DNA of 64,000 nucleotides from ZC4RG30 sp046347045. Its GTDB lineage: Bacteria > Pseudomonadota > Gammaproteobacteria > Steroidobacterales > Steroidobacteraceae. A model generated the notes under the pieces. That model did no database searches, was not told the DNA's origin, and saw nothing but the letters and a program-made list of their open reading frames with translations. Shown here in pieces: positions 34,394 through 43,007 of this stretch. A program made the translations under genes and the position numbers. Location of the stretch: assembly GCA_046347045.1 (NCBI GenBank), contig JAXMGX010000008.1, forward strand, positions 62,001-126,000, in the 5' to 3' direction. The first letter of the stretch is position 1. Each line of letters begins with the position of its first letter.

Positions 34394-36651
34394 AAGACCA
34401 GGAACTGAATTTCGAAGGCGTGGAGCAGCAGCCGCTGCGCACCTTCACCGAGAAGGCCTACCTCGACTACTCGATGTACGTCATCCTCGACCGCGCGCTG
34501 CCAGTGCTGGGCGACGGCCTCAAGCCCGTGCAGCGGCGCATCATCTACGCGATGAGCGAGCTGAGCCTTTCAGCCGCGAACAAGCACAAGAAGTCCGCGC
34601 GCACCGTGGGCGACGTGATCGGCAAGTACCATCCGCATGGCGACTCGGCCTGCTACGAGGCCATGGTGCACATGGCGCAGCCCTTCACCTACCGCTACCC
34701 CATCGTGGACGGGCAGGGCAACTGGGGCTCCACCGACGATCCCAAGTCCTTCGCGGCCATGCGCTACACCGAATCGCGCCTGACGCGCTATGCCGAGGTG
34801 CTGCTCGAGGAGATCGACGCCGGCACCGTGGACTTCGGCCCGAACTACGATGGCACCAGCCAGGAGCCGCTGATCCTGCCGGCGCGGCTGCCCAACCTGC
34901 TGCTGAACGGCGCCTCGGGTATTGCCGTGGGCATGGCCACCGACGTGCCGCCGCACAACCTGCGCGAAGTGGCCAGCGCCTGCATCCACCTGCTGGAAGA
35001 ACCCGACGCGACCACCGCGGCGCTGATGAAGCATGTGAAGGGCCCGGACCTGCCCACCGGCGCCGAGATCGTGTCGCCGCGGGCGGAATTGCGTGCCTTC
35101 TACGATACCGGGACCGGCAGTTATCGTGCCCGGGCGACCTGGGAGATCGATGAGGACACCGGCAACGTGGTCATCACCACGCTGCCGCACCAGGTGTCGG
35201 GCAGCAAGCTGCAGGAGCAGATCGCGCAGCAGATCCGCGACAAGAAGCTGCCGATGGTGGACGACATCCGCGACGAGTCGGACCACGAGAACCCGGTGCG
35301 CATCGTGATCGTGCCGCGCTCGAACCGCGTGGACCTGCCGCAGCTGATGGCGCATCTGTTCGCCACCACGGATCTGGAGCGCAGCTACCGCGTCAACCTG
35401 AACGTCATCGACCTGGATGGCCGGCCGAAGGTGATGGGGCTGAAGGCGTTGCTCACGCGCTGGCTGGAATTCCGCATCGGCACGGTGAAACGGCGCATCG
35501 CGCACCGGCTCGAGAAGGTGGCGCGCCGGCTGCATCTGCTGGATGGCCTGCTCATCGTCTACCTGAACCTCGACGAGGTGATCCGCATCATCCGCCGCGA
35601 GGACGAACCCAAGCCGAAGCTGATCGCGCGCTTCAAGTTGAGCGACGATCAGGCCGAGATGATCCTCGAGACCAAGCTGCGCCATCTGGCGAAGCTCGAG
35701 GAAATGAAGATCCGCGAGGAGCAGGCGGAACTGGCCGAGGAGCGCGATCGCCTGGACGCGCTGCTGAAGAGCGAAAAGAAGCTGCGCAATCTGGTGCGCG
35801 ACGAGATCGAGGCCGATGCGGCCGAATACGGCGATGCGCGCCGCTCGAAGATCGTCGAGCGCGAGGCGGCGCAGGCCATCGAGGAAACCGATCTGATCGC
35901 CAACGAGCCGGTGACGGTGGTGCTCTCCACAGGCGGATTCGTGCGCGCGGCCAAGGGCCACGAGATCGATCCGCGCACGCTTTCCTACAAGACCGGCGAT
36001 GGCTTCCTGGCCGCGGCGCGCGGCCGCAGCGTGCAGCAGGCGGTGTTCCTCGACAGCACCGGGCGGTCCTACAGCCTGCCGGCGCATTCGCTGCCTTCGG
36101 CGCGCGGGCAGGGTGAGCCGCTGTCGGGCAAGCTCGATCCGCCGGATGGCGCGAAGTTCGCGGGCGTGGCCATCGGCGAGCCGCAGGACAGGTGGCTCCT
36201 GGCCTCCGACGCCGGCTTCGGCTTCATCGCGAAGCTCGAGGACCTCTACGCGCGCGTGCGCGCCGGCAAGGCCGTGCTGAACCTCACCGAAGGCGCGAAG
36301 GTGCTGTGCCCCGTACCGGTTGCAACCTCCGAAGGCAGCGCCGCATACATCGCCGCGGTGTTCGGCGAGGGTCGGCTGCTGCTGTTCCCGGCCGCCGAGC
36401 TGCCCGAGATGGCGCGTGGCAAGGGCAATCGCATCTTCGGCACCCCCACCGGCAAGGGTGCCGAGCCCGAGACCCTGGTGGCGGTGGCCACGCTCTACGA
36501 GGGGCAGAAGCTCATCGTGTGGTGCGGCGAGCGCAGCATGACGCTCACCTGGAAGGAGCTGCAGGACTACCGTGGCGAGCGCGCGCAGCGTGGCGCGGTG
36601 CTGTCGCGCAACTACCGCAAGGTGGACCGGCTGGAAGTGCCCGCGACCTGA
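34390..36651 (+). CDS. parC: DNA topoisomerase IV subunit A
   Basis: 753-residue breakage-reunion subunit. The catalytic pair is Arg125-Tyr126 in FAAMRYTESRL. The quinolone-determining region reads HPHGDSACYE, with Ser86 and Glu90 at the positions equivalent to E. coli Ser80 and Glu84, so it looks wild type. The C-terminal beta-pinwheel is shorter than in GyrA and lacks a GyrA box, supporting ParC rather than GyrA. Translationally coupled to parE. It converges with the FimX-like gene, thirteen bases apart. Confidence 0.97.
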   Translation: MKDQELNFEGVEQQPLRTFTEKAYLDYSMYVILDRALPVLGDGLKPVQRRIIYAMSELSLSAANKHKKSARTVGDVIGKYHPHGDSACYEAMVHMAQPFTYRYPIVDGQGNWGSTDDPKSFAAMRYTESRLTRYAEVLLEEIDAGTVDFGPNYDGTSQEPLILPARLPNLLLNGASGIAVGMATDVPPHNLREVASACIHLLEEPDATTAALMKHVKGPDLPTGAEIVSPRAELRAFYDTGTGSYRARATWEIDEDTGNVVITTLPHQVSGSKLQEQIAQQIRDKKLPMVDDIRDESDHENPVRIVIVPRSNRVDLPQLMAHLFATTDLERSYRVNLNVIDLDGRPKVMGLKALLTRWLEFRIGTVKRRIAHRLEKVARRLHLLDGLLIVYLNLDEVIRIIRREDEPKPKLIARFKLSDDQAEMILETKLRHLAKLEEMKIREEQAELAEERDRLDALLKSEKKLRNLVRDEIEADAAEYGDARRSKIVEREAAQAIEETDLIANEPVTVVLSTGGFVRAAKGHEIDPRTLSYKTGDGFLAAARGRSVQQAVFLDSTGRSYSLPAHSLPSARGQGEPLSGKLDPPDGAKFAGVAIGEPQDRWLLASDAGFGFIAKLEDLYARVRAGKAVLNLTEGAKVLCPVPVATSEGSAAYIAAVFGEGRLLLFPAAELPEMARGKGNRIFGTPTGKGAEPETLVAVATLYEGQKLIVWCGERSMTLTWKELQDYRGERAQRGAVLSRNYRKVDRLEVPAT

Positions 36652-36664
36652 GGGTCGCCGACGT

Positions 36665-38776
36665 TCACTGGCGCAGGGTCGAGGGCGTCTGATTGCCCCG
36701 CAGCACCGGCACGGTCTGCGTTTCGCTGGTGCTGATGGTCACTTCCTCTGGCGCCTGGATCAGGAAGCCCTGCAGATGCTGCACGCCGAGCTGCCACAGC
36801 ACCGCCATGGTGTTGGCGTCCTCGACGCGCTCGGCGATGGTCTCGATCTCGCGGCCGCGGGCGGCATCGATGAGGCTGCCCACCTTCGACTGCAGCAGTT
36901 CGTCGCCGGTAAGACCCTGCATCAGCGAGCCGTCGATCTTCACGAAGTCCAGCGGCAGCGTGTCGAGCAGCGACAGCGGGTCGATGCCGATGCCGAAATG
37001 CTCCAGCGCGAACCGCAGTCCCAGGTCCTTGAAGGCGCGCGCCTGGGCGCGGGTCTCGGTTGGATGCCGCGCGGCGACCTCCTCGGTGACTTCGATGCAC
37101 AGGCGCCTGGGTTCAAGCCCCAGTGTCCCAAGCTGCACGCGCAGCCAGGGCACCAGCGAAGCATCGAGCACGCTGGCGCGCGAAATGCGCACGAACAGGC
37201 AGCCAGGCTTGGTGCGCGCGGCGAATTTCGCGGCGGCCATGATCACCCAGCGGTCGATCAGCGACACCAGGTCGTTGCGTTCGGCGGCGGGCATGAATTC
37301 CGAGGGCAGCACTTCCTTGCCCGAGCGGTCGAGCATGCGCACCAGCATGTCGAACATGGCGCCGCCGCCGCCGGCAAGGCTTGCCACGGGCTGCTGCACC
37401 AGGCGGAAGCGGTTGTCGGCCAGCGCCGCCTTCAGGTGCTTTACCCAGACCGCGTCGTAGGCCTGCACGCGCGCATCGGCATCGGTGCGCGCGATCGAGC
37501 ACAGCTGGTCGCCGCCGCGGCCGCGGCCGCGACGCACGGCATCCAGTGCCTCGCTGATGGTGGCTTCGAGCTTGCCTTCGGCCGAGGGCACCACTGCAAG
37601 GCCCATGCAGGCGGTGATCTTCAGCGGCCGCTCGCCGATGTTCATCTCGTGGCGGCGGATCTTGTCGAGCAGCCGCTCGGCCCACAGTTCGGCGTCGCGG
37701 GCGTTGCCGCGTTCGATCAATGCCATCAGGCTCGCGCCACCGAAATGACCCAGCAGGTCCGCCGGCGCGAGCTGGGCCCGCACCAGCGCCGACAACCCCG
37801 CCAGCACGTCCTCGCTGCGGAAGACGCCCACTTCGCTTTCCACGCGCGCGAAATGGTCGGGGCGGATGTACACCAGGAAGCGGCTGCCGGCCTGGATGGG
37901 CTGCGCCAGGCGCTTCTGCATGGCCTCGAGCAGCGGCACGCGATAGGGCAGGCCCGAACGCGGATTGCGCTTCACCGCATCGGCGAGATCGGTGGCCATG
38001 TCCTCGGCCTTGCGCTGCTGCGAGGGCACCATCAGGCGCACGCTGGGATCGCCATCGTGCTGGCCCTGGGTCAGCACCAGTTCCAGTTCGAGCGAGCTGC
38101 CATCGGCCGTCAGCAGCCGCGTGTGCAGCGACCGGTCGCTCCACCGGCCCTGCAGGCAGGCCACCAGTGCGCCTTTCAGCGCCACATGCGTGCCGTCCTC
38201 GAAGAAATCCATCACCGGCTGACCGACCACGGTCTGCGCGTCGGGCGCGCCGATCAGATCGAGCCACGACTGGTTGGCGTCGACCAGGATGCCCTCCTGC
38301 ACCTGGGCGATCGCATCGTTCGAGCGGGTCATCACCGTTTCAAGCTGCGAGCGGTATTCCTGCGCCGAGTGCAGCGTGTCGCGCAGCGCGCGTTCGATCC
38401 GGTAGGCCTTCAGTTCGCGCGCGATCACGGCATGCGCGCGCGGCAGATTTTCGAGGGTGACGGTGTCGCGCGCACCGCGCGCCATGTCGGCGGCGATCTG
38501 CGGCTCGGAAATGGCGCCGCGGATCACCAGCAGGGGGATCTCCTGCGCGCGCGCATCGCGTACCTGGGCCACGCGCGACAGATCCGCATCATCCGCCGCC
38601 ACGCACAGCAGCATCTCGGGGTTGATCTGTTCCAGCGCGTCGGGCAGGTCGGCCACCGCGGGAATCCACGTGCAGTGGGCCGCCACGCCCTGCCGGCGCA
38701 GCAGACTGTTGAGCGTTTCAACAGGTTCGCGCGCGCTGCTGACGATGATGAGCGGAACGGGATTGGTGTCGGACAC
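36665..38776 (-). CDS. FimX-like REC-PAS-GGDEF-EAL protein with degenerate catalytic motifs
   Basis: 703-residue cytoplasmic protein: receiver-like domain (about 5-125, VPLIIVSSAREPVETL), PAS (about 140-255), GGDEF-like (about 275-430) and EAL-like (about 445-690). The GGDEF motif is GGASL and the EAL motif is DML (FDMLVRM), so neither cyclase nor phosphodiesterase activity is expected. The EHFGIGIDPLSLLD and IDGSLMQGL blocks and ERVEDANTMAVLWQLGVQHLQG match FimX, a c-di-GMP effector of type IV pilus assembly and twitching. GTG start, with GGAGG five bases upstream. A CRP-like site lies about 55 bases before it. Some GGDEF/EAL pilus regulators of another group remain possible. Confidence 0.8.
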   Translation of the reverse strand: MSDTNPVPLIIVSSAREPVETLNSLLRRQGVAAHCTWIPAVADLPDALEQINPEMLLCVAADDADLSRVAQVRDARAQEIPLLVIRGAISEPQIAADMARGARDTVTLENLPRAHAVIARELKAYRIERALRDTLHSAQEYRSQLETVMTRSNDAIAQVQEGILVDANQSWLDLIGAPDAQTVVGQPVMDFFEDGTHVALKGALVACLQGRWSDRSLHTRLLTADGSSLELELVLTQGQHDGDPSVRLMVPSQQRKAEDMATDLADAVKRNPRSGLPYRVPLLEAMQKRLAQPIQAGSRFLVYIRPDHFARVESEVGVFRSEDVLAGLSALVRAQLAPADLLGHFGGASLMALIERGNARDAELWAERLLDKIRRHEMNIGERPLKITACMGLAVVPSAEGKLEATISEALDAVRRGRGRGGDQLCSIARTDADARVQAYDAVWVKHLKAALADNRFRLVQQPVASLAGGGGAMFDMLVRMLDRSGKEVLPSEFMPAAERNDLVSLIDRWVIMAAAKFAARTKPGCLFVRISRASVLDASLVPWLRVQLGTLGLEPRRLCIEVTEEVAARHPTETRAQARAFKDLGLRFALEHFGIGIDPLSLLDTLPLDFVKIDGSLMQGLTGDELLQSKVGSLIDAARGREIETIAERVEDANTMAVLWQLGVQHLQGFLIQAPEEVTISTSETQTVPVLRGNQTPSTLRQ

Positions 38777-38828
38777 TGCAGCCTCCGGGAGCGCCCGTGA
38801 ATACTAGCCAGTCGCGGCGGCCGGGTTA

Positions 38829-38844
38829 TGTGAGCTCAAACACA
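38829..38844 (-). promoter_or_regulatory. CRP/Vfr/Clp-like binding site upstream of the FimX-like gene
   Basis: TGTGAGCTCAAACACA fits the CRP half-site pattern TGTGA-N6-TCACA with one mismatch in ten. It lies in an AT-richer patch of the 99-base gap between epmB and the FimX-like gene, about 53 bases upstream of the latter's start codon. CRP-family regulators control type IV pili in Pseudomonas and Xanthomonas; the assignment here is inference from one site. Confidence 0.4.
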
Positions 38845-38875
38845 ATCGGATCTGAAGTTTCCGGCGCCGCGGCCG

Positions 38876-39931
38876 TTAACGAAGTGGGGTCTTCCCGCTG
38901 GCGCCCGGAATTTCCCGCACCAACCGCGGCACCAGGTAGCCGGGCAGGATGCCGGCGAGCGTCGCATGGATGTCCCTTGCGCCCGCGTCGTCCACGGCAT
39001 GGTGCGCCGCACCCGCCACCGCGTCCAGTTGATGCAGGTAGTAGGGCAGCACGCCGGCCTCGAACAGCCGTTGCGAAAGCAAGGCCAGCACCGTGGCGTC
39101 GTCGTTGATGCCGGCCAGCAGCACCGATTGATTGAGAAGCGCCGTGCAGGCCGAAGTCAGGCGCCGCATCGCGGCAACGGTGTCGGCGTCGAATTCCGCC
39201 GGATGATTGGCATGCACCACGATGGCCAGCCGCGCGCGCAGCGGCTGCAGTGCCGCCAGCAGGCCCGCATCCACGCGCGCCGGCAGCACCACCGGCGTGC
39301 GCGTATGGATGCGCACGCGGCGCACATGGGGGATGGCCTCGATCTGCCGCAGCAATTGCGCCAGCCGGGCATTGCCCAGTGACAACGGGTCGCCGCCGCT
39401 CAGGATCAGCTCTTCGATGGACGCATCGGCTGCCACATGCGTGAGCGCAGCGGACCAGCGCTGCAGGGACTCGGCATCGTGGTCGGCGCCATAGTCGTAG
39501 TGCCGGCGAAAGCAGTAACGGCAGTGCACGGCGCAGGCGCCGGTGGTGACCAGCAGCGCGCGCCCCTGGTACTTGTGCAGCAGTCCGGGCACCGCGCGGG
39601 CGGCGCCTTCCTCGAGCGGGTCGGCGACGAAGCCCGCCACCGGCAGGGTCTCGGCGCCCACGGGCAGCACCTGTCGCAACAGGGGGTCATGGGGGTCGCC
39701 CCGGCGCATGCGGGCCACATAGGACAGCGGCACGCGCAGCGCAAAGCCGGCCGCGGCGGCCCGCAGGCTGTCGGCGGTCTCCCCGGGGGCGATCTGTGCC
39801 GGGGTGAGGCCGAGCAGGGTCAGCAGTTCCACCGGATCGCGCACCGCACGGGCCAGCTCCTGCTGCCAGGCGGGCGTTTTCAGGTCGGAAAGGGCCGCCG
39901 TGTGGCGGGTATTAGGTTCAGCCGCTATCAT
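38876..39931 (-). CDS. epmB: EF-P lysine 2,3-aminomutase
   Basis: 351-residue radical-SAM enzyme that makes (R)-beta-lysine for transfer to elongation factor P. The iron-sulfur cluster motif is CAVHCRYC (Cys133, Cys137, Cys140) followed by FRRHYDYG; LILSGGDPLSL and RIHTRTPVVLPARV are family blocks. The length and N-terminus fit EpmB rather than free lysine 2,3-aminomutase, as does its position, divergent from efp by only 45 bases. epmA, the ligase, lies just beyond efp. Confidence 0.93.
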   Translation of the reverse strand: MIAAEPNTRHTAALSDLKTPAWQQELARAVRDPVELLTLLGLTPAQIAPGETADSLRAAAAGFALRVPLSYVARMRRGDPHDPLLRQVLPVGAETLPVAGFVADPLEEGAARAVPGLLHKYQGRALLVTTGACAVHCRYCFRRHYDYGADHDAESLQRWSAALTHVAADASIEELILSGGDPLSLGNARLAQLLRQIEAIPHVRRVRIHTRTPVVLPARVDAGLLAALQPLRARLAIVVHANHPAEFDADTVAAMRRLTSACTALLNQSVLLAGINDDATVLALLSQRLFEAGVLPYYLHQLDAVAGAAHHAVDDAGARDIHATLAGILPGYLVPRLVREIPGASGKTPLR

Positions 39932-39976
39932 TCGCCGCCCCGTAAAGCATGCGGGCGCATTTAATCAGAGAGCGCA

Positions 39977-40543
39977 ATGGGCAGCTACACCACGAACGAA
40001 TTCAAGTCCGGCCTGAAGATCCTGCTGGACAACGACCCGTACACCATCGTCGAGAACGAGATGGTGAAGCCCGGCAAGGGTCAGGCCTTCAACCGCGTGA
40101 AGGTGCGCAATCTCAAGACCGGCCGCACGGTGGAGCGCACGTTCAAGTCGGGCGACAGCGTCGAGTCCGCCGACGTGGTCGACACCGACATGCAGTATCT
40201 GTACGCCGATGGCGACTTCTGGCACTTCATGGTGCCCGACAATTTCGAGCAGTATACCGCGGGTGCCGCCGCCGTGGGCGACAACGCCAAGTGGCTGAAG
40301 GACGGCATCACCTGCATCGTCACGCTGTGGAACGGTGTGCCGCTGGTGGTCACGCCGCCGGCGCACATCGACCTGAAGGTGGTGGAAACCGATCCGGGCG
40401 TGCGTGGCGACACCGCCACCGGCGGCCAGAAGCCGGCCAAGCTCGAGACCGGGGCCGTGGTGCGCGTGCCGCTGTTCATCAACGAAGGCGAAGTGCTGAA
40501 GATCGACACGCGCACGGGCGAATACATCTCGCGCGCCAAGTAA
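39977..40543 (+). CDS. efp: Translation elongation factor P
   Basis: 188-residue factor that rescues ribosomes stalled at polyproline. Three beta-barrel domains; the modification loop reads VKPGKGQAF with Lys34, the residue beta-lysylated by EpmA. That Lys (rather than Arg) agrees with the presence of epmA and epmB on either side. The C-terminal GEVLKIDTRTGEYI is typical. It is a single-gene unit convergent with epmA. Confidence 0.97.
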   Translation: MGSYTTNEFKSGLKILLDNDPYTIVENEMVKPGKGQAFNRVKVRNLKTGRTVERTFKSGDSVESADVVDTDMQYLYADGDFWHFMVPDNFEQYTAGAAAVGDNAKWLKDGITCIVTLWNGVPLVVTPPAHIDLKVVETDPGVRGDTATGGQKPAKLETGAVVRVPLFINEGEVLKIDTRTGEYISRAK

Positions 40544-40560
40544 CCGCTGCAGGGTTCCGG

Positions 40561-41529
40561 TCAGGCGCGTTCCCACGCGAAAGCCAGCACGTCGTCGATG
40601 CGTGTGGCGCCAGCGGCCAGCATCGCCACCCGGTCGAATCCCAGCGCGACTCCCGCACAGCGGGGCAGGCCATGCGCCAGTGCGGCCAGCAGCTTTTCAT
40701 CCGGTTCGATGTCAGGCAGGCCGCGTTGGCGACGCTGACGGCGGTCGGCATCGAAGCGCCGGGCCTGCTCCGTCACATCCGCGAGTTCCACGTAGCCATT
40801 GGCCAGCTCCACGCCGCCCGCGTACAGCTCGAAGCGCAGCGCGGTGCGCGGATCATCTGCATCGAGCTGTGCCAGCGCGGCCTGCGAGGCGGGATAGTGA
40901 TGCAGCAGCGTCAGCGCGGCGCGGCCCAGGCGGGGCCCGATCTGCGTGGCGACCAGGAAATCGAGCAGATCATCGCGGGTGAGGGAAGGCGCCTCCGCGC
41001 CGGCCAGTCCGCGCTGCGCGCACAGATGCCGCAGCTCGGGTTCCGCCGCAGCCAGAGGATCGATGTCCAGTTCGCGCGCAAAGGCCTGCTGGTAGCTCAG
41101 GCGTTCCACCGGCGCCTGCGCAGCGGGCCATTGCGGGCCGAGCAGCGTCGCTGCCAGCAGGGCCGTCTCCTCCATGATCTGCGGCAGCGACATGTCCCTG
41201 CGGTACCACTCCACCAGCGTGAATTCGGGGTTGTGCAGCGGGCTGCGCTCTTCGGCGCGGAATACCTTCGACACCTGGTAGATGTCGCCCGAGCCTGCAG
41301 CCAGCAGGCGCTTCATCGCGTATTCGGGCGAGGTGTGCAGGTAGCGGGGGGAGGGGCCGGTCAGTGCCAGCGATGCGATCTGCACATCCGTGACACCGCG
41401 CGCCACCGCCAGCGGCGTTTCGACTTCGAGCACGTCGCGCTCGCGGAAGAATTCACGCGTGCGCGCCAGCAGGCGGGCGCGCAGCCGCAATGCATCGAGG
41501 CTCGCGCTGGGTTGCCAGGCACCGGTCAA
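40561..41529 (-). CDS. epmA: EF-P--beta-lysine ligase
   Basis: 322-residue class II lysyl-tRNA-synthetase-like enzyme (GenX/PoxA/YjeA) that loads beta-lysine onto EF-P Lys34. No anticodon-binding domain is present. Motif 2 (FRAEERSPLHNPEFTLVEWY) and motif 3 (GVALGFDRVAML) are intact. The start is a TTG that overlaps the psd stop (TTGA); it gives the N-terminus TGAWQPSAS, matching the WQPSAS of E. coli EpmA, and is preferred to the much longer upstream frame, which is out-of-frame psd sequence. Confidence 0.94.
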   Translation of the reverse strand: MTGAWQPSASLDALRLRARLLARTREFFRERDVLEVETPLAVARGVTDVQIASLALTGPSPRYLHTSPEYAMKRLLAAGSGDIYQVSKVFRAEERSPLHNPEFTLVEWYRRDMSLPQIMEETALLAATLLGPQWPAAQAPVERLSYQQAFARELDIDPLAAAEPELRHLCAQRGLAGAEAPSLTRDDLLDFLVATQIGPRLGRAALTLLHHYPASQAALAQLDADDPRTALRFELYAGGVELANGYVELADVTEQARRFDADRRQRRQRGLPDIEPDEKLLAALAHGLPRCAGVALGFDRVAMLAAGATRIDDVLAFAWERA

Positions 41530-42392
41530 GCAGAGCCCGGGAGCAGGGTGCCGATCCGTTCGCCCAGGCGCAGTACGGCGCCGCTGGCAAGTTGAGCATC
41601 CAGCGCTACGCGGTCGCGCGCGAACAGCAGGATCACCGTCGAACCCATGTTGAAGCGGCCGATCTCGGCGCCGCGGGCCCTGAACCGTTCGCCGGCTGGC
41701 GGCAGCGGCAGCGCGCAGCCGCGCCGCGGCCGGCGCGGCGTCACATCGCCATGCCACACCGTGGCCATGCTGCCCACGTTCAGCGCGCCGACGAAGATCA
41801 CCGCGAAAGGGCCCACCGGCCCTTCGAACAGCAGCACCAGTCGCTCGTTGCGCGCGAACAGGTTGTGCACGCCGGCAGCGGCCGCGGCGTTCACGCTGAA
41901 CAGCCTGCCGGGCACGTACCAGATCGCGCGCAGCGTGCCATCGGATGGCATGTGGATGCGATGGTAGTTGTAGGGGGCGAGGTAGATCGTGGCAAAGGAA
42001 CCTTGGTGGAACTGCGGCGCCCAGGTGGGCGCCGCACCGGCCAGCAGCGCTTCGAGGGTGTAGTGACGTCCCTTGGCCTGCAGCAGCGCGCCATCGTTGA
42101 TGGGGCCAAGCTGGCTGACGGTGCCGTCCACCGGACTGACCAGGGTGCCGGCATCGCCGGCCAGCGGTCGCGCATCCGGGCGCAGTGCGCGGGTGAAGAA
42201 AGCGTTGAAGTCCGCATAGGCCAGGGGATCCGGCTCGATGGCATCGGACATGTCGGGATTGAAGCCGCGCACGAACAGGCGCGTCACCAGGTTCTTCACC
42301 GGGCGGAACTTCACGCGCGTCAGGTGCAGCACGCAGCGCGAGATCAGGTGATGGGGCAGCAGGTGCTGCAGCAGTACGCCGACGGAGGCCAT
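41526..42392 (-). CDS. psd: Phosphatidylserine decarboxylase
   Basis: 288-residue proenzyme that converts phosphatidylserine to phosphatidylethanolamine at the inner membrane. It self-cleaves in FNMGSTVI before Ser251, which becomes the pyruvoyl group; the usual LGST is MGST here. Catalytic residues are in SPVDGTVSQLG (Asp89), YNYHRIHMP and WHGDV. The ATG chosen is the second codon of a frame that also has a TTG directly before it. epmA-psd adjacency is common in Gammaproteobacteria. It lies three bases after the SCO gene. Confidence 0.95.
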   Translation of the reverse strand: MASVGVLLQHLLPHHLISRCVLHLTRVKFRPVKNLVTRLFVRGFNPDMSDAIEPDPLAYADFNAFFTRALRPDARPLAGDAGTLVSPVDGTVSQLGPINDGALLQAKGRHYTLEALLAGAAPTWAPQFHQGSFATIYLAPYNYHRIHMPSDGTLRAIWYVPGRLFSVNAAAAAGVHNLFARNERLVLLFEGPVGPFAVIFVGALNVGSMATVWHGDVTPRRPRRGCALPLPPAGERFRARGAEIGRFNMGSTVILLFARDRVALDAQLASGAVLRLGERIGTLLPGSA

Positions 42393-42395
42393 CAA

Positions 42396-43007
42396 TCACA
42401 CCCCCGCGGGCATCAGCGCGATGAGGTCGTCGCGCAGCGCCGGAAACGACAGCGGCGGCGTGAACACCGCCGCGAACCGGCCCTGCGCATCGACGAAGAA
42501 CAGCGCGGCGGAATGATCCACCGCGTAGTCGCCGCCGGCGAGCTGTTGCACCGAGCGCGCGGCCCCCAGACTGTGCAGCAGCGGTTCGAGCTGCGCATCC
42601 TCGCCGCGCAGTCCGGTGAGCGTGGGGCCGAAGGCCTGCACGTAGCTGGCGAGCGTGGCCGTATCGTCGCGATGCGGGTCGACGGTGACGAACAGCAGCC
42701 GCAGATTCGACAGCCGTGGTTCGCGCGCCAGCTGCGCCATCAGTGCCAGTGTGGTGGGGCACACGTCGGGGCAGTGCGTGAATCCGAAGAACACCAGGCT
42801 GGGCTTGCCCTTGAGCTGGGCGCTGCCGAAGTTCGCGCCGTGGTGGTCCTGCAGCGAGAATTCGGCCACGGGGCGCGGCGCGGGCAGGCGGGTGCCGGCA
42901 ATGAGCGCCGGCGAGTCATCCTGCAGCCGGCGTGCGACCATGTAGCCTGCCGCCGCGGCGGCCAGGATCATCAAACCCAGGTAGAGATAAGAGCGACTGC
43001 GCTTCAT
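42396..43007 (-). CDS. SCO1/SenC-family copper chaperone
   Basis: 203 residues with an N-terminal membrane anchor (YLYLGLMILAAAAAGYMVA) and a periplasmic thioredoxin fold. Copper ligands are the CxxxC pair Cys79/Cys83 (THCPDVCP) and His165 (YAVDHSAALFF). SCO proteins insert copper in the CuA centre of cytochrome c oxidase or act in redox defence. No oxidase gene is in the window. The start ATG shares the tetranucleotide CATG with the divergent prmB start. It is first in the run sco-psd-epmA. Confidence 0.9.
   Translation of the reverse strand: MKRSRSYLYLGLMILAAAAAGYMVARRLQDDSPALIAGTRLPAPRPVAEFSLQDHHGANFGSAQLKGKPSLVFFGFTHCPDVCPTTLALMAQLAREPRLSNLRLLFVTVDPHRDDTATLASYVQAFGPTLTGLRGEDAQLEPLLHSLGAARSVQQLAGGDYAVDHSAALFFVDAQGRFAAVFTPPLSFPALRDDLIALMPAGV

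Noticed and set aside
40561..42762. A 733-codon minus-strand frame that would fuse epmA with upstream sequence
   Set aside because: Upstream of 41529 the frame is out-of-frame psd sequence with Arg/Ala-rich low complexity; the EpmA N-terminus begins at the TTG.
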